Source: Dirofilaria immitis (lineage: Eukaryota > Nematoda > Chromadorea > Rhabditida > Onchocercidae). From it: a stretch of DNA of 64,000 bases. The stretch covers positions 868,001 to 932,000 of the forward strand of contig JAKNDB010000087.1 in the NCBI GenBank assembly GCA_024305405.1. Reading direction: 5' to 3'. This document shows, piece after piece, positions 38,557-51,243 of the stretch. The stretch's first letter is position 1. The number at the start of each line of letters is the position of its first letter. The position numbers were made by a program, and so were the translations under genes. Under the pieces are notes generated by a model that worked only from the letters and a program-made list of their open reading frames with translations, had not been told where the DNA came from and made no database searches.

Positions 38557-39364
38557 ATAGTAGTAGTAGTAATAGTAGTAGTAGTAATAGTGGTAGTAGT
38601 GGTAGTAGTAGTAGGCAGTGGTGGTAGCAGTAGTGGTAGTAGCGGTAGTAGTAGTGGTAGTGGTAGTGGTGGTAGTGCGTAGTGGTGGTAGTGGTGGTGG
38701 CTGCAGCGGTGGTAGTGGTGGTGCGTGGTGGTGGTGGTGGTGCGTGGTGGTGGTGCTGGTGGTGGTGCCGTGGTGCGTGGTGGCTGGTGGTGGCGGCAGC
38801 GGTAGCTGGTGGTGGTGGTGGTAGCTGCTGGTGCGCAGTGGTGCCGTTGCTGGTGGTGCCGCTGGTGGTGCGTGGCTGGTGTTGGTGGTGGTGGTGCTGG
38901 TGGTCGGTGGTGGCAGTGGTGGCTGGTGGTCGGTGGTGCGTGGTGGTGGCTGGTGGCTGGCGGTGCTGGTCGGTGGCTGCGTGCTGGTGGTGCTGGTGGT
39001 GGTGGTCGCGTGGTGTTGCTGGTGCGCCGGTGGTGGCTGGTGGTGGTGGCTATTGGTGGTGCTGCTGCTGCGTCGCCGCTGGTGGTAGTCGTTGCTGGTG
39101 GTGGTGGTGGCGGTGGTGGCTGCGTGGTGGTGGTGGCGGCTGGTAGCTGGTGGTGCGTGGCTGGTGGTGCTGCTGGTGGTGGTGCGCGGTGGCTGTTGGT
39201 GCGTGGCTGGCGGCTGGTGCTGCTGGTGGTGGTGGTGGTAGCTGGTGGTGGTGGTGCTGCTGCTGGTAGTGGCTGCGTAGCCGTGGCTGCTGCTGGTAGC
39301 AGTAGCTGCTGGTGGTGTAGTTGCGTAGCTGGTAGTGGTAGCAGTAGTGGTAGTTGCTAGCAGC

Positions 39365-39423
<59 letters not shown>
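38557..39423. repeat. (GTA)n / (GTG)n / (GCTGGTG) low-complexity array
   Basis: About 870 bp with almost no A or C beyond the triplets on the plus strand. It begins and ends with GTA/TAG runs (the last perfect run is about 39365-39422) and has a GTG/CTG/GCG-rich centre, so it is symmetric in layout. G-rich on one strand throughout. Open frames here (Trp/Val/Gly- or Gln/His-rich) are repeat artefacts. Confidence 0.93.
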
Positions 39424-39973
39424 AACTAGTCGAAAACTTTATATGTATGAGTAATGATAATAAATGACAATGATATTTATCAACTGTCAAAAGCAAGTTT
39501 AATTTTAAATCAAATAGAAAATTTTATTTAAGATACGCTGCTTTTATCATTTCATCTGGGTGTGTGTATTCATTCATTCCTTCTACAGAAAAAAAAAATT
39601 ATTTGAGGAATTAAATTTCCCGGGATTGTAAGAACCGGTTTGGAATGTTGATCAGATGGAATCAGCTAATTCCATTGAACGAGCATAATTGCAACTGGAG
39701 ATTTAATTCTTTTTAGTTTACTCTACCAGGTTCAATTCACTATTCATTTCTTTTTTTTTTTCACTTCATTTCATCAAGCATTTACAACAAATAATTTTTG
39801 CGTTTATTTTAAGTCTTAATTTCATCATTTTAATCATTATTGCTAATTTCATTGATTTTAAGAATAAGAAATTTGTTTGCAGTATCTCTTACAAAAATTA
39901 CCACATGTTTCAATAACTGATAATGTGTGTTGCGGGAATTTTGCATACTTTTTGTTATCATCCATCTTATCAT

Positions 39974-40119
39974 AAAGTGAAAGAAGAAGGAGAGGGATTA
40001 TCTTGAAGTATTTGAAAGAGTAATTAATGATACGATGATAAATTAAAAAGTGAAAGAAGAAGGAGAGGGATTATCTTGAAGTATTTGAAAGAGTAATTAA
40101 TGATACGATGATAAATTAA
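39974..40119. repeat. 73-bp perfect tandem duplication
   Basis: Two adjacent copies of a 73-bp unit beginning AAAGTGAAAGAAGAAGGAGA, at 39974 and 40047, with no differences seen. It is a recent duplication or an assembly duplication. Confidence 0.9.
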
Positions 40120-40656
40120 GCATTATTATACGATAAAAAAAAAGTGCAAGTCACTGATAAATTAAGATTATTGATCCAAAAGAAATCTAAAGAGATAATA
40201 TTTAGACGAAAGTATTTGAAATATTCCCACCTATTTTTGAATTAATGCATTCACATGATTTTTAGTCTATGAATAGTAAATTTTTCATCATCATTGTTGA
40301 AATCATTTTGCTTCATAAAGAAGATCAATGATCACTTTAACCTATACAATGTTAAAAGATTTATTATATAAAATGATATCTCATTTAATTCATTCAAGAT
40401 TTTTCATCTTTCCTTTGCATCAATTTTTTGAATTTGAAATTATGAAATAAGAAAATTTTCATAAATTTACAATTAACTATGGACTTTTTTTTTACTATTT
40501 ATCAATTAAACGTAACATTTATTAAATATTATCGGCTGTAATCCTTTTATATTCGAACATATTATAAATCTTATTATTCCTATATATCCATCTATCAATT
40601 CAATTGATTTTATTCTTTTGTCATTCATTTATTTATTCACTTATTTATCATCTTAT

Positions 40657-40863
40657 TCATTTATGGTGGATAGCTACTATCATAATGGCTAAAACGTAAC
40701 CGTAGCCTGCTTTTTCGACATTTGAGCTATCTCCACTGATTAGCCCATGAATTAATTTATTTATTAGATTAGCTATTTCTTTAAAATTCTCTGCTCCAAG
40801 CCCACGTGTTGTTTCAGCAGCAGTACCAAAACGCAGCCCTGAAGTAATGGTTGGTAGTATCAA
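40657..40863 (-). pseudogene. C-terminal fragment of bacterial-type serine hydroxymethyltransferase
   Basis: An open frame reads ITSGLRFGTAAETTRGLG and then NFKEIANLINKL. This is the conserved C-terminal block of SHMT, the PLP enzyme that moves a one-carbon unit from serine to tetrahydrofolate. TSG...GTAA.TTRG is the bacterial form; animal enzymes usually read SGLRLGTPALT(S/T)RG. No other SHMT exon is present, the block has no start codon of its own, and the 30 residues after it do not look like SHMT. It is therefore a fragment. Transfer from a bacterial endosymbiont such as Wolbachia is a plausible source but is inferred. An alternative reading, that a nematode exon begins at the in-frame acceptor ACTTCAG at about 40847, cannot be excluded. 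Confidence 0.5.
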
Positions 40864-41011
40864 GACAATTATTTACTTATCCTTTCGATATAAGATGACA
40901 CCTGCCTTGCACAAGAAATCATTTTATTAACCATATAATTTTCGTGATTATTATCTATTTTAGATCCTACGCTAGAATTTACATGGAATAATGATTTAGT
41001 TAATAGCCTCT

Positions 41012-41122
41012 CTAAGACAGATCATACTTTGCTACATTATCTAGAAAAGAAGCTAAATTACCTAATTCTCGTCCCTCCCATGCGGCGGCCCTTTGCAACA
41101 TATGAATCAGTTCTTTAAGCGA
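41012..41122 (-). other. Short GC-richer open patch, unrecognised
   Basis: Thirty-six codons open between two stops, reading LIHMLQRAAAWEGREL and then LASFLDNV. It is less AT-rich than its surroundings, on the same strand as and only 150 bp from the SHMT-like fragment. It may be part of the same inserted DNA, or an exon of an unrecognised gene. Confidence 0.25.
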
Positions 41123-41454
41123 CTATTTGAATTATTATTCATATAAATATAATTGTTGGTTGTTGGTTAGTTTAATTTAATCGTGGATTTAATCTTTCAT
41201 AATTCTAATAAACAATTGCGTGGATAATAATAATAATCTATTCTTTAACTTATATTTACTCTTAAAATGTATATCTGTTAATCTGTTAATCATTATTATT
41301 TTATTTTTTTCCGTTTATTTTCCTAATTTGTTCGATTCTGATCGTTTTATTCATATAGCATTAAATAATATTGAAATGAATTCAAGAAAACGATTAGATT
41401 GGAGGAAAAAAACTTGAAAACAATTTTGATGCCATCGATCTACTTTCAGCTGAT

Positions 41455-44400
41455 ATGTGGCAATCAATAATGATATCAGTATTATTTATTATATTGTTTC
41501 ATGCAGAAAGAAGTATCGGAGAGTTAAATAATTATAATGAAAAAATCGTATTCAATTTCATTAATGCCGTAGCAAAACACAATGTCAGCCAACTTTGTGG
41601 TGATAGCCTGACAAAGGTGAATACTGTTAATTGATAAGAGAGCCAGTAATTAAAAATTTTATAACTAAGTTGTAACTTTAAGATCGCGGAGTAGAATATT
41701 GAATTATTTCTCTCAATCATATCTCATCTTTTTAATCACTAACTTATCAGTTGTCTAGCAATAATAAAATTATCGAATCTAAATTATCAAATCTTAAAAA
41801 TTTTAGATTGGTCCATATTTATTAGATTATAATACGATTCCAGCTCAGAAGGAATTTTTATCACAGCTTATACATCCGGTGAAGCCGAGCAGTTTTTAGT
41901 AGAGATCAAGATCGCTGGGTATCTTTTGAGTATTTTTATTCTTGATAAATCAGGTTGGAAAATATGAATGAATTTTTCGCTTCCCGATCATTATTATGAA
42001 TTGATGCGATTGAAATGGAAGTTTTGAAAATAGAATTTTTGAAATCTACCTAGCTTCTGATTCCAGGTATTCCGAGCATATAAATGTATCCAAGCAGCTG
42101 GAGAGGCGCCTTATTCAAAATCTGAACATCCGTTACATTACTGCTTCGGCTATAATGAAAGGAAAATGAGAAGCGATGGAATGGCTTATGGAATATGCAT
42201 TCCATCTACCTGTTATAATGATCGAGACAAGGTGTAGTATAGTAACATAGAATATAATTAATTTATAATATGGTATCATTATCAATTTGTTTACTTACTC
42301 AAAACTATCTTATTCTGTGTTGCTTATTTAATTATTCCGTTCATATAGCATTATTTATATGCAGTTGCTGGATGAGTGGCGATTAATGATATCAACTGAT
42401 GCAACAACAATTGATTATATTTCTTGTACTAAGTCACGTCATGATCAACAATGGTATCAGAAACCAATAGCCGTCGCGGAATTTATCTTACATCAAAACT
42501 TCATGTTGCTTGTTGTAGTTGCCACTGTTTATCATATCAGAAAAGGAAAGCAAACCAGGTATGTGATACATTAATTTCTCGTATGATAAAACTACTGCTT
42601 AGTTGTAGTAGAATTTCATCTTAATTTAAATCCAAATTATTTTATTCATTATGAAATTTCTGTTGATTCAACATTTCATATCAGGAATAAATGGATGGAA
42701 TTTTTGTTAGCATTTTCCGCAAAAAAAATTTGTTGAAATTGGTCCAAATGCCAAAAGATTCACAATCAACGATCACTTGCATGTTCGGTATGCGTTTTCT
42801 ATCGATGGTTTGGACCGTTATTGGCCATTCATTTATTTTTGTGCAGGTATTAAATTTTAAAATTGAATATTAGTTTAGAAAAAGAAAAAAAACAGAGACA
42901 GATGAATTGTTCTGAATTCTGATCTATAGGCTTATTTGGATAATGTCGAAGAATACAAGAACGATATGGTCGATAATTTCTACAATCAATGGATTACAAA
43001 TTTTACACTTGGCGTTGATACTTTTCTGGTGCTCAGTGCTACACTAACTGCTTTTACTTGGTTTAGAAAAATTCACAGGAGTTTGTCAGGTGTGCTACCG
43101 TTTATCTCAAACTGTCAGAAGTGAGGATTCAAAAATATTTCTGAGATAATGGGAGCTAATGAGATGAAAATTGTTATCAGCAGGTATCGTATTCTTCGCA
43201 TCGTTTAGTTTTTTTATCACCTATTTTGATCCTTCAAATATCTCATTTCCAACTGACCTTTTCATAGTAACAATACTAATAATAATAATAATAATAAGAG
43301 CAATAATTTTTGAATAGTTCTAAAGTTTCGTTTCGTTTTTTTCTTCTTGGCAAAAAAAAGAAAAGAAAGAAAATAGAAATTTAAATTTCTTTTCAGAAAC
43401 GATACCAACATGGACATCATATGGTTACTGGTTACGTTTTTATCGTCATCGAATCATTCGTTTATGGCCAGCTTATATATATGTATTAGTTGATGTTGGA
43501 ATGCGTGCATCAATTCAGCATTTTCATCCGATGTGGCCTCCAACTGATCCAGCTATTCAATGTCCTAAACATTGGTGGGAAAATGTCCTCTTTGTGAATA
43601 GTTTATTTGAAAATCGTTGCATGCCATGGACATGGTTAGTTATGATAATTTTATCATTTTATATGTTTTAAAATGAAACGAATAATTTCTGATCATTCTA
43701 TAATTTCAGAGAAAAAGTATAAAGATAATTGAAGATATAGAAGTTTTACTTTGAAATATTATCGAAATTGATGATTGCTTAAAGGCTGATGAGATTGGTG
43801 ACCAATTCAGTAAATATTAATATTATATTTTAGCTAGAGAATTTTTTACTATGAAATAAGATGTTCAATAATGATAGATGAGATTATAGATCAAATTAAA
43901 TACTATGCCTGTAAATTGAATTTACTGTTAATAGAAGATAACAATTCACTAAATAATTTTAAATTTATTTATTACTAATACTAATTTCACACTACAACAA
44001 TATTCCATCTACTAGATGTAATATCAACTGATATCGATTTATAATCTTTATCGATTTACTAATTGCCTGATATTGAATCACCAACATAATAGCATGAATT
44101 TATCACTATAACTAGGCGGAAATGATTTGCCTAAAGAGAGTATGGATACGATATGAATTAATAATTAATTGCAGGTATATTGGTACCGAATTCATTTACT
44201 ATCTCGTATCACCTATATTCTTATTATTACTTCATAATGTACCGCGAATTGGATTTGCTATCTCATTGCTAACTATATTATTATCTAGTTTTCTAAATAT
44301 ATTTGGTATGATACATTGGAATTTCCCGCCAACTCAATTTCTTTGGAAACAACCGGAGATATTTAGTGCTGATTTTATTAAGGTAATTTTGAAAATATTC

Positions 44401-45976
44401 AATACAGTAATATATCAATTAAATATTAAAAGCAAAAATCATCATGATTGAAATTTTTGTAATTAATATTAAGTCCAAAATTTCCAATTAAAAAACCAAA
44501 GAATTTTGTCAGAATTGTTTTCCTAAAAATTCGTCAAAAAAGAAAGCGAACATTGGTTAGTGTTAAAAGTAAAATTTTGAATAAAATTTAAAATTGAAAT
44601 ATTAATTAACACATATTATTTTCTTTTTCAAATAATCAATGATAAGAAAAAATGGAAAGATGCTGTTAATAGATGAAATGATAATAATAATAATAATAAT
44701 AATGTTGTGATAGAATAATTAATATGAATAATTTATCCTTGCAGCACCATGTATTGATGTATATAAAGCCACAATATCGAATAGGGCCATATATTGTTGG
44801 TCTACTGTTGGGATATTATTTAGTGATAATTCAAAAATATATAAAACAAAAGCATCAACAAAATATAAAAATCCAAGTAATCGGTTGGATTTTTGCATTT
44901 ATTGCTTGCTTCTGGGCTATTTTTGGCTTATATCCAGCTTTACAGGTAAAAAAATTAACCAATTTTTCTACTAAAATTTCATAGCAACAAAATTTATGCA
45001 CAACTGAAATAATATTGTAATACAATTAAATATTTTTGATAATCCATAAAAATAAAAACTATTCACTACGGACTAGGCTCTGATGATGTAGTGCTAAGCA
45101 TGCAGCTATCTATGATTGATAGAGTGACGAAATGCATGATAATCATAATAATTGGCATATTTATTTGTTATTTCTTGTCCGAGAAATAAATTTTACAAAG
45201 CTTTATTATCATTTGTTAGGGTTGGAATTGGCGTATCTATCATCTTTTCTATGGCGGTTTTCATCGGACAATATTCTCCCTGGCCATGGCTTGGCTTATC
45301 TATGCTTGCCATACTGGTAATGGCGGGTTCATTAACAAAGTTCTCAGCATGAAACTACTCATACCATTATCATCGCTTTGCTATTCGGTAATTTATTACA
45401 CAACTCATTTATAATTTTTTAATTTTATTAAATTTTTTCTTAGCAAAATTTTTTTAATCAAAAATAGTACGATATACCATTACGATATTTTAGACCATTA
45501 CGATATTTTAGACCATTACGATATTTTAGACCATTACGATATTTTAGACCATTACGATATTTTAGACCATTACGATATTTTAGACCATTTACGATATTTT
45601 AGACCATTACGATATTTTAGACCATTACGATATTTTAGACCATTTACGATATTTTAGACCATTACGATATTTTAGTCCATTACGATATTTTAGACCATTT
45701 ACGGTATTATAATCAGAATATTTGAATTATATTAGTTAGAGAATTGAAGCTATTTTCACTATAAATGATGATTACATATAAAAAAAAGCTATATATATAT
45801 ATATATATATAACTGCGATTTAAGCAGTTTCCACCAAAGAATTTTCATCTGAAAGATATCAAAACAGCAGTCTCCGCTTTTCTCGAAATGGCTCAGTCCC
45901 GGGCAATGATAGGCGATGTGTACAAAGGGCAAGGATGTAATCAACGTGAACTGATGACTCACACATACTAGAAATT

Positions 45977-46016
<40 letters not shown>

Positions 46017-46306
46017 GCTTGTAGTATTTAAATATTTCAGGTATATTTAGTGCATATGGTATTAGTGGTATTCACATATTTGTTGGTACCATTTCCAATT
46101 GTTTATACAACAAAATGGCCAATATTTGGGCATTGCATAATACAGCTTATACTATCATACTTTTTGGTATTATATGTGCATTGCTTGCCGAATTACCAGC
46201 ATTGAATCTGGAAAGGATTATTTTTCAAGATAATTGTAAAAGTACTGCAGTACAATTAGCTAAAGATTACGGGCTGCAGCAATCTAAAACTGCTGATACT
46301 GGATGA
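41455..46306 (+). CDS. NRF-6/NDG-4-type acyltransferase-3 membrane protein
   Basis: Exons 41455-41616, 41807-41918, 42067-42233, 42349-42558, 42685-42846, 42930-43089, 43397-43634, 44175-44382, 44745-44945, 45220-45387 and 46041-46306. Phases agree throughout and give about 684 residues, typical of the family, provided three single-base run changes are allowed (T5 at 41893, A8 at 42721, A4 at 46112). An acceptor TACTTTCAG ends six bases before the ATG, suggesting trans-splicing. Order: signal peptide (MWQSIMISVLFIILFHA), Cys-containing NRF domain ending HYCFGYN...YGICIPSTC, then the acyltransferase-3 domain with about ten membrane spans: MFGMRFLSMVWTVIGHS, WLRFYRHRIIRLWPAYIYV, YRIGPYIVGLLLGYY, FHRTIFSLAMAWLIYACHTG, NGGFINKVLS, ending ALLAELPALNLERIIF. 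Relatives in C. elegans act in lipid and drug uptake between intestine and germ line; the substrate here is unknown. The exact member of this large family cannot be assigned. Confidence 0.88.
45479..45711. repeat. 18-19-bp intronic minisatellite, about 13 units
   Basis: Tandem copies of CCATTACGATATTTTAGA; a few units carry an extra T (CCATTTACG) and the last reads ACGGTATTAT. The array lies in the last intron of the acyltransferase gene, followed by two (TA)n runs near 45790 and 45983. Confidence 0.95.
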
Positions 46307-48003
46307 AATTATCATCGTATCATAGAAATAGTACAAGAATTCTAATTGCTTCTTCTGGTATTTTTTTTTCATATGTAAATTATATCGTATATAAAATTCG
46401 TATGTAAATTAGATTGTTATGTTGCATAAATAGATTTTCAAGCCTGCACTATTCGTAGAACTTATTTCACAAATAAGATAAGAGAATTAATTTGATAGTT
46501 TATTCATTCCTAATGCGCCATGAAAAAATAAATAGACAGTAAAATTATCGTTAGAAATTTGAAACAGATAATTCGCACAAATACTCTTTCATAACTTATT
46601 CTGTACTTCCCTACAATCATACAATTTCAAATTTTGCTGAGTCACATTGCACCAGCACCAGCCAAAGACTAGTTTAAGTTTAAGAATGATTTAGCTCGAT
46701 TAGGATAGCAGATCTTGCTTGCCTTTCTCGTTGTTATCATTTAGCAGCTAATTTTGGAATGAAATATTCCGTCACTATCACTTTGAACTAAGTGATAATG
46801 TGATCGATTGAATAAATTTTAAGTGATTAGAGAAATTTGCGTAACATTTCATGTTTCATGTCAACTTGTATTTGCAATTTTGTCCCAGTTAAATGATTGT
46901 TACATGGATATAGATAGAAGGGAAATGGTATTGAAAAGAAGTGAAATGTCTAGAATCCGATGCCCTCGAGAATTCGTGTGCACACTTCTTAGAGATTATC
47001 CTGAAGAAATTTTCATGTAGATAAATTCCTGAAGGATTGTGCGTTATGTCGTAAAATGGAAAAAATTTTCAAGACATAAGAAAGGAGTTTAAAGATTCTA
47101 GTACTATTTCGGATGAACACGTATGGAATTAATTATTATGATGAAAAGTGATTCGAAATCTAAAAAGTTGTCGGATTATCACCAAGTCTAAAAAGTCCCA
47201 ATAATTCAAGTCAACTATAAAAAGCACCACTTCCAATAATAAAGAAGTCCTGCTGGAAATGAAACCGTCATTGTTTGCTTTCCGCTACGAAAAGCTGAAT
47301 TCGAGATTATCAATTTAAAAAAATCCGAAGGAATTCCTATATTTAAAGAAAACCAACTTCCTAAATTAGCAAATATGACAAGTACATCAGTGCAATCGAA
47401 CATAATCGCATTTCTTATCTAACTTAATGATAGAATTCTTAACCTCCTTGTATCTTTAGGTTTGATCTGAATTTATATAATTTACGCATAAAATTTTTAA
47501 AGAAAAATGCAGCAGAATAAGATCATATTCCTTCAATTCATATAATTTAAAATGCTATGTTGAGAAATGAACTTCACAACTACTACTTGAGCAGAAGAAA
47601 AATAATCATATTATTTATATACGAATAGAGCATCTATATGATCAATAAAAATGAAGGTGTCGATATATCGTTTAAGATCGTTTAGAATAATCTACAATAT
47701 TTAGTGTTAAATTTTGACAGTAAGAAGAAAAATTATAATAGGTTAAGAACCAAAATTAGGAAAAGGAAGTTTTCCCATGGAATTATGTACATATAATTTA
47801 AAGGAAAAAAACATGTATTTTAACAAACAATTTATTTGATAAAAACTAGTAAGAAAATAGTACTGAATGGTGACAAAAAGCCTTTAGATAATATTGAAAG
47901 AATGCGATTTCAATGCATCAGAAAATTATACCCTCCTATAAGCTGTAGAGAAGGATATCCCCATTATAGGAGCAATTCAGTAACACTCCAAGCAGAGATC
48001 ATT
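46307..48003. other. Intergenic region between two convergent genes
   Basis: No gene seen between the stop of the acyltransferase gene (+) and the stop of cdc37 (-). A 65-codon frame at 46823-47020 (+) has no motif and no splice context. Confidence 0.5.
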
Positions 48004-49746
48004 TTAAGACTCTTCATTTTCGTTGATGTTTTCCTCTTTAGCTGCATTTGCATCTGGGATCCACAAACCACTATCAATACATCGTTGCAAATGATATGTA
48101 AATACTTCGCGATCCATCTTCTCGGCGACTTCCTGTAGGCGTGCCACTTCTTGACTATCAAAAGCGGCTCTCATATCCTAAAAAAAACATCAATTCTTTA
48201 ATTAAAATATGACGTGAAACGAACTTTCATCGAAATATTAAACAAGAAAATATGACACTATTTAATTTAAAAAGGAAAAAACCTCAGGCAAGCTTTCATA
48301 TACTTCTTGAGGATCTAAACCACCAGGCGATGTAGCAATACGTTTTGCCTTTTCTTCTGCTTCATATTCAGCAATCGCTGCATCACGCTTGTCTTTGCCT
48401 CGCTTACGAAGCCTATCGCAGAAAGCATCAACTTCCTGTCGAAACATTTTCGCATAGGAAGGATCGGCAGCACGAAACCTGCATATACATTGGTATGCTA
48501 AAATATGTTTAATGTAAAAATAAAAACTTTCGAATTTCTCAAATTCAACCAGTGTAAAAAGCTAATATCAGTCGACAATCAAAATAATTTGTGTTTGAAA
48601 AAGATATGAATAAGTATATGATAAATGTGGTAACATTTACTTTTTAAAGAAGTTCTTGATAACATTTGTGTTGGTTGCAAGTGCGTGAAGGGTTTTCGAT
48701 AATTCGAGCAAATACTGAATAATAATACACTGTTCCGCCATAATGCACATCTTCTTGTCCTGAATCACATAATATTACTAAAATAGACACTAAAGCAGCA
48801 AGTATAAAGAAGAACCAAAAACAGATTTTTCAAAAGATGCTTTCCACCTCGAATTCCATCGCAGAATTAAGCGCTTGAATAGTAAGCCAACTAGCAGTAA
48901 AATCGGATGCCAAATGAGGGTGCTCCAACAAATACTTTTCAGATTCTTCTAAGCCATGCAGAGCACCAAATGTTTTCAATAGCTCTTCATTCTTCGTGAA
49001 AAAATCAGACTGCAAAGTCATGTATCATAAAAAGAAAGGAAGATAAAGAGATAAAATAAAATTAATAAGCATCTTATCTATTTATACAATTAAAATTAAT
49101 TAACAAACCATGCGTTTGCTTTCTTCCTCCTCCGACAACTTCGGTACTTCAGGTTTTTATCTGATATTTTATTAATACGCTGAAAACCAGAAAAAGAACA
49201 AGAAATAGAAAAGAAAATTAAGAATTAAATAAGAAGAACAAGATATGGAAAAGTATAAAATAACAAAAAAACAAAAACAGATGAAGAGAGACCGATTTAC
49301 TGAAAGCTTCATGACCAATTGTATCGACATTCCATGGTTCATTTCTTTCTTTCTCATCCAATTCTTTTTCCTTTTTCTGATATTCCTCTTCCTGCTTCTT
49401 AACTTCCTCAATTTCAAGCTCCAATTTAATTCTTTCTTTATCGTCTAATTCACTATTTTTTAATTTCTCTTGCACCTCCTGCAAAATTTATGGAGTAAGC
49501 GACAGGAAAAAAACCCAATCTTAGCAAGATAGAAAAATAAAAATTTTCAAAGCTAACCAATATTCGCTTTTCCATATTTGACTTTCCTTCCATCAATTTT
49601 TCCTTTTCTTGTTTACGCTCAGCCATACGTTCTAAACGTGCCTGATGTCGCCATCGAAACAGCGACGGTGTATCAATGTTCGGATGTGTATCATCCTCAT
49701 CATCTGATACCTCAATAGTTTTCCACTTCGAATAATCCAATGGCAT
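48004..49746 (-). CDS. cdc-37: Hsp90 co-chaperone Cdc37
   Basis: Seven exons: 49746-49558, 49478-49293, 49179-49109, 49009-48848, 48759-48641, 48478-48283, 48177-48004. About 365 residues, the size of animal Cdc37. The N-terminus [20 protein letters not shown] matches the family: the Ser after VSD is the conserved CK2 site, and SKWK contacts client kinases. A coiled coil follows ([18 protein letters not shown] region), then [17 protein letters not shown], the Hsp90-binding middle domain with [14 protein letters not shown], and the C-terminal [12 protein letters not shown] with an acidic tail. Cdc37 loads protein kinases onto Hsp90 in the cytosol. Exon 3 is broken at the run at 49154-49158, one base short; restoring one base gives the conserved EEEESKRM ending and the correct total length. 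The start is the only ATG giving the conserved N-terminus. Confidence 0.95.
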
Positions 49747-51243
49747 CCTTTGAATGAAAATGATCAAAATAAAACAATCATTAATAGACACTCTATGAAT
49801 ACTTCATTTAATGTCGGGAAAAAGCACAGATAATTTTAAAAAAATAAAAAAGATAACTAGATAGAAAATAGGAGAAAACAGGGATTAAAGATAAGAAAAC
49901 ATTATCATAACTCGAGAAATCTATCAACCCCACATCCATTAAACACAAGAACTATCAATATCCCTGTATCCTTTCTCCTCGATCGGGTTTGTAGACAAAT
50001 TGCAAAGTTTATTGAACTGCAGCACAATTACATGAAAGAACCCTTATGTAGAATGCAGGTTACCGGAAGTGTAAGTACAGTTCTGCATATGTTTATTATC
50101 AGATGCTCTTTAGTACTATCGGGTGATACTTTTTAACTTATTCTCTCTCTCTTCTCTATCTTTCACATTTCACTTTAACATTCTTTGCGATTCATTTTAT
50201 AAAAGTAAAGTTTGAAAAGAAATTTTTGTTGATTAGATAGCAAATATTTGATAGGAATATGAAAGGAAATAAATTATGCTATTTCGAATGATTCATTCAA
50301 TAAAACTAAAGTGAAATTTAAACGATTATAAAACAAATCTTCCACTTATACTATCACTTTTATCATATTTTAATAATTATAAAATGATATTTATAATAGC
50401 GAGGCATAAATAATAATGTATCCTTCATTTTGGATATACGAATTCAAAGAATAGTAAATGTTGTGAGTTTAAATTTAAATGAATAAATTTAAGAAATATT
50501 TTAAATCTCCGTGAAAAAAATAAAAATTATAAGAAGGAATATTAAGCAGGAAAATGCCTGAAATGACTTTTCAATAAGCTGCAAGGAATATCCTAAATTA
50601 CTTTAATGCGTGGAAGTTAGTTACCTTTGAAAAGAAACCACCGCTTGTTAAAATATTTGGAAAGGTGTACAATTCAGAATGCAACGCTGAATAAGAAAAT
50701 TATCATTGAAGAAAATGAAATGCAAATTTATGAAGCAATATATAAATAAATTGATAAAATGCTCAATAACATTGTAGCAGTGTGATAAGTAAAATGTCAA
50801 CTTATCTTCGCTAAAAATATTCATAATTTATCATACTACTTTCGTAGTAGATGCTCTATATGATATCATGTGCTCCGTGGAATTCCTTTTTAAGGAATAT
50901 GAGCTTAATTGTGGAATTTGGTATATGGATAATTTATTATAGTATGAATATCAAAAGTAATGGTAATGAGGTATAGGAGAAATCTTACCGAAATGTTTGA
51001 TCGATAATGCATCGTTACTAGCTGAAGATGGCATTTCCTCCCATATTCCCGAAAAAGTTACAATCAAGAAAACACAATGTAAAAAAAAAAAAAACTGCCG
51101 TCTGCGGCTTAATCTGTACAAGCATGATCGTTCTTGTTCTTCTTTCGAAATAATTTACTGTATTTATCCAAATCTTTTGCTTTCTTATTTACCCAATTTA
51201 TCGAATATTATTTGATTTAAATAACAACAAAAAACAACAAAAT
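49747..51243. other. Intergenic region
   Basis: Spacer of 1.5 kb between the oligoribonuclease stop and the cdc37 start, both on the minus strand. It should contain the cdc37 promoter. No gene seen; the open frame at 50997-51215 (+) has no support. Confidence 0.5.

Noticed and set aside
38618..39496. Overlapping Val/Gly/Trp-rich (+) and Gln/His/Thr-rich (-) frames
   Set aside because: Artefacts of the GTA/GTG array, open in several frames and on both strands at once.
45479..45711. CRISPR-like look of the regularly repeated 18-bp unit
   Set aside because: There are no spacers: the units are directly adjacent, so this is a minisatellite, and the host is a eukaryote.
46823..47020. 65-codon frame (+)
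   Set aside because: No motif and no supporting exons; lies between two convergent genes.
47836..48138. 100-codon frame (+)
   Set aside because: Antisense to the last exon of cdc37 and the sequence just downstream of it.
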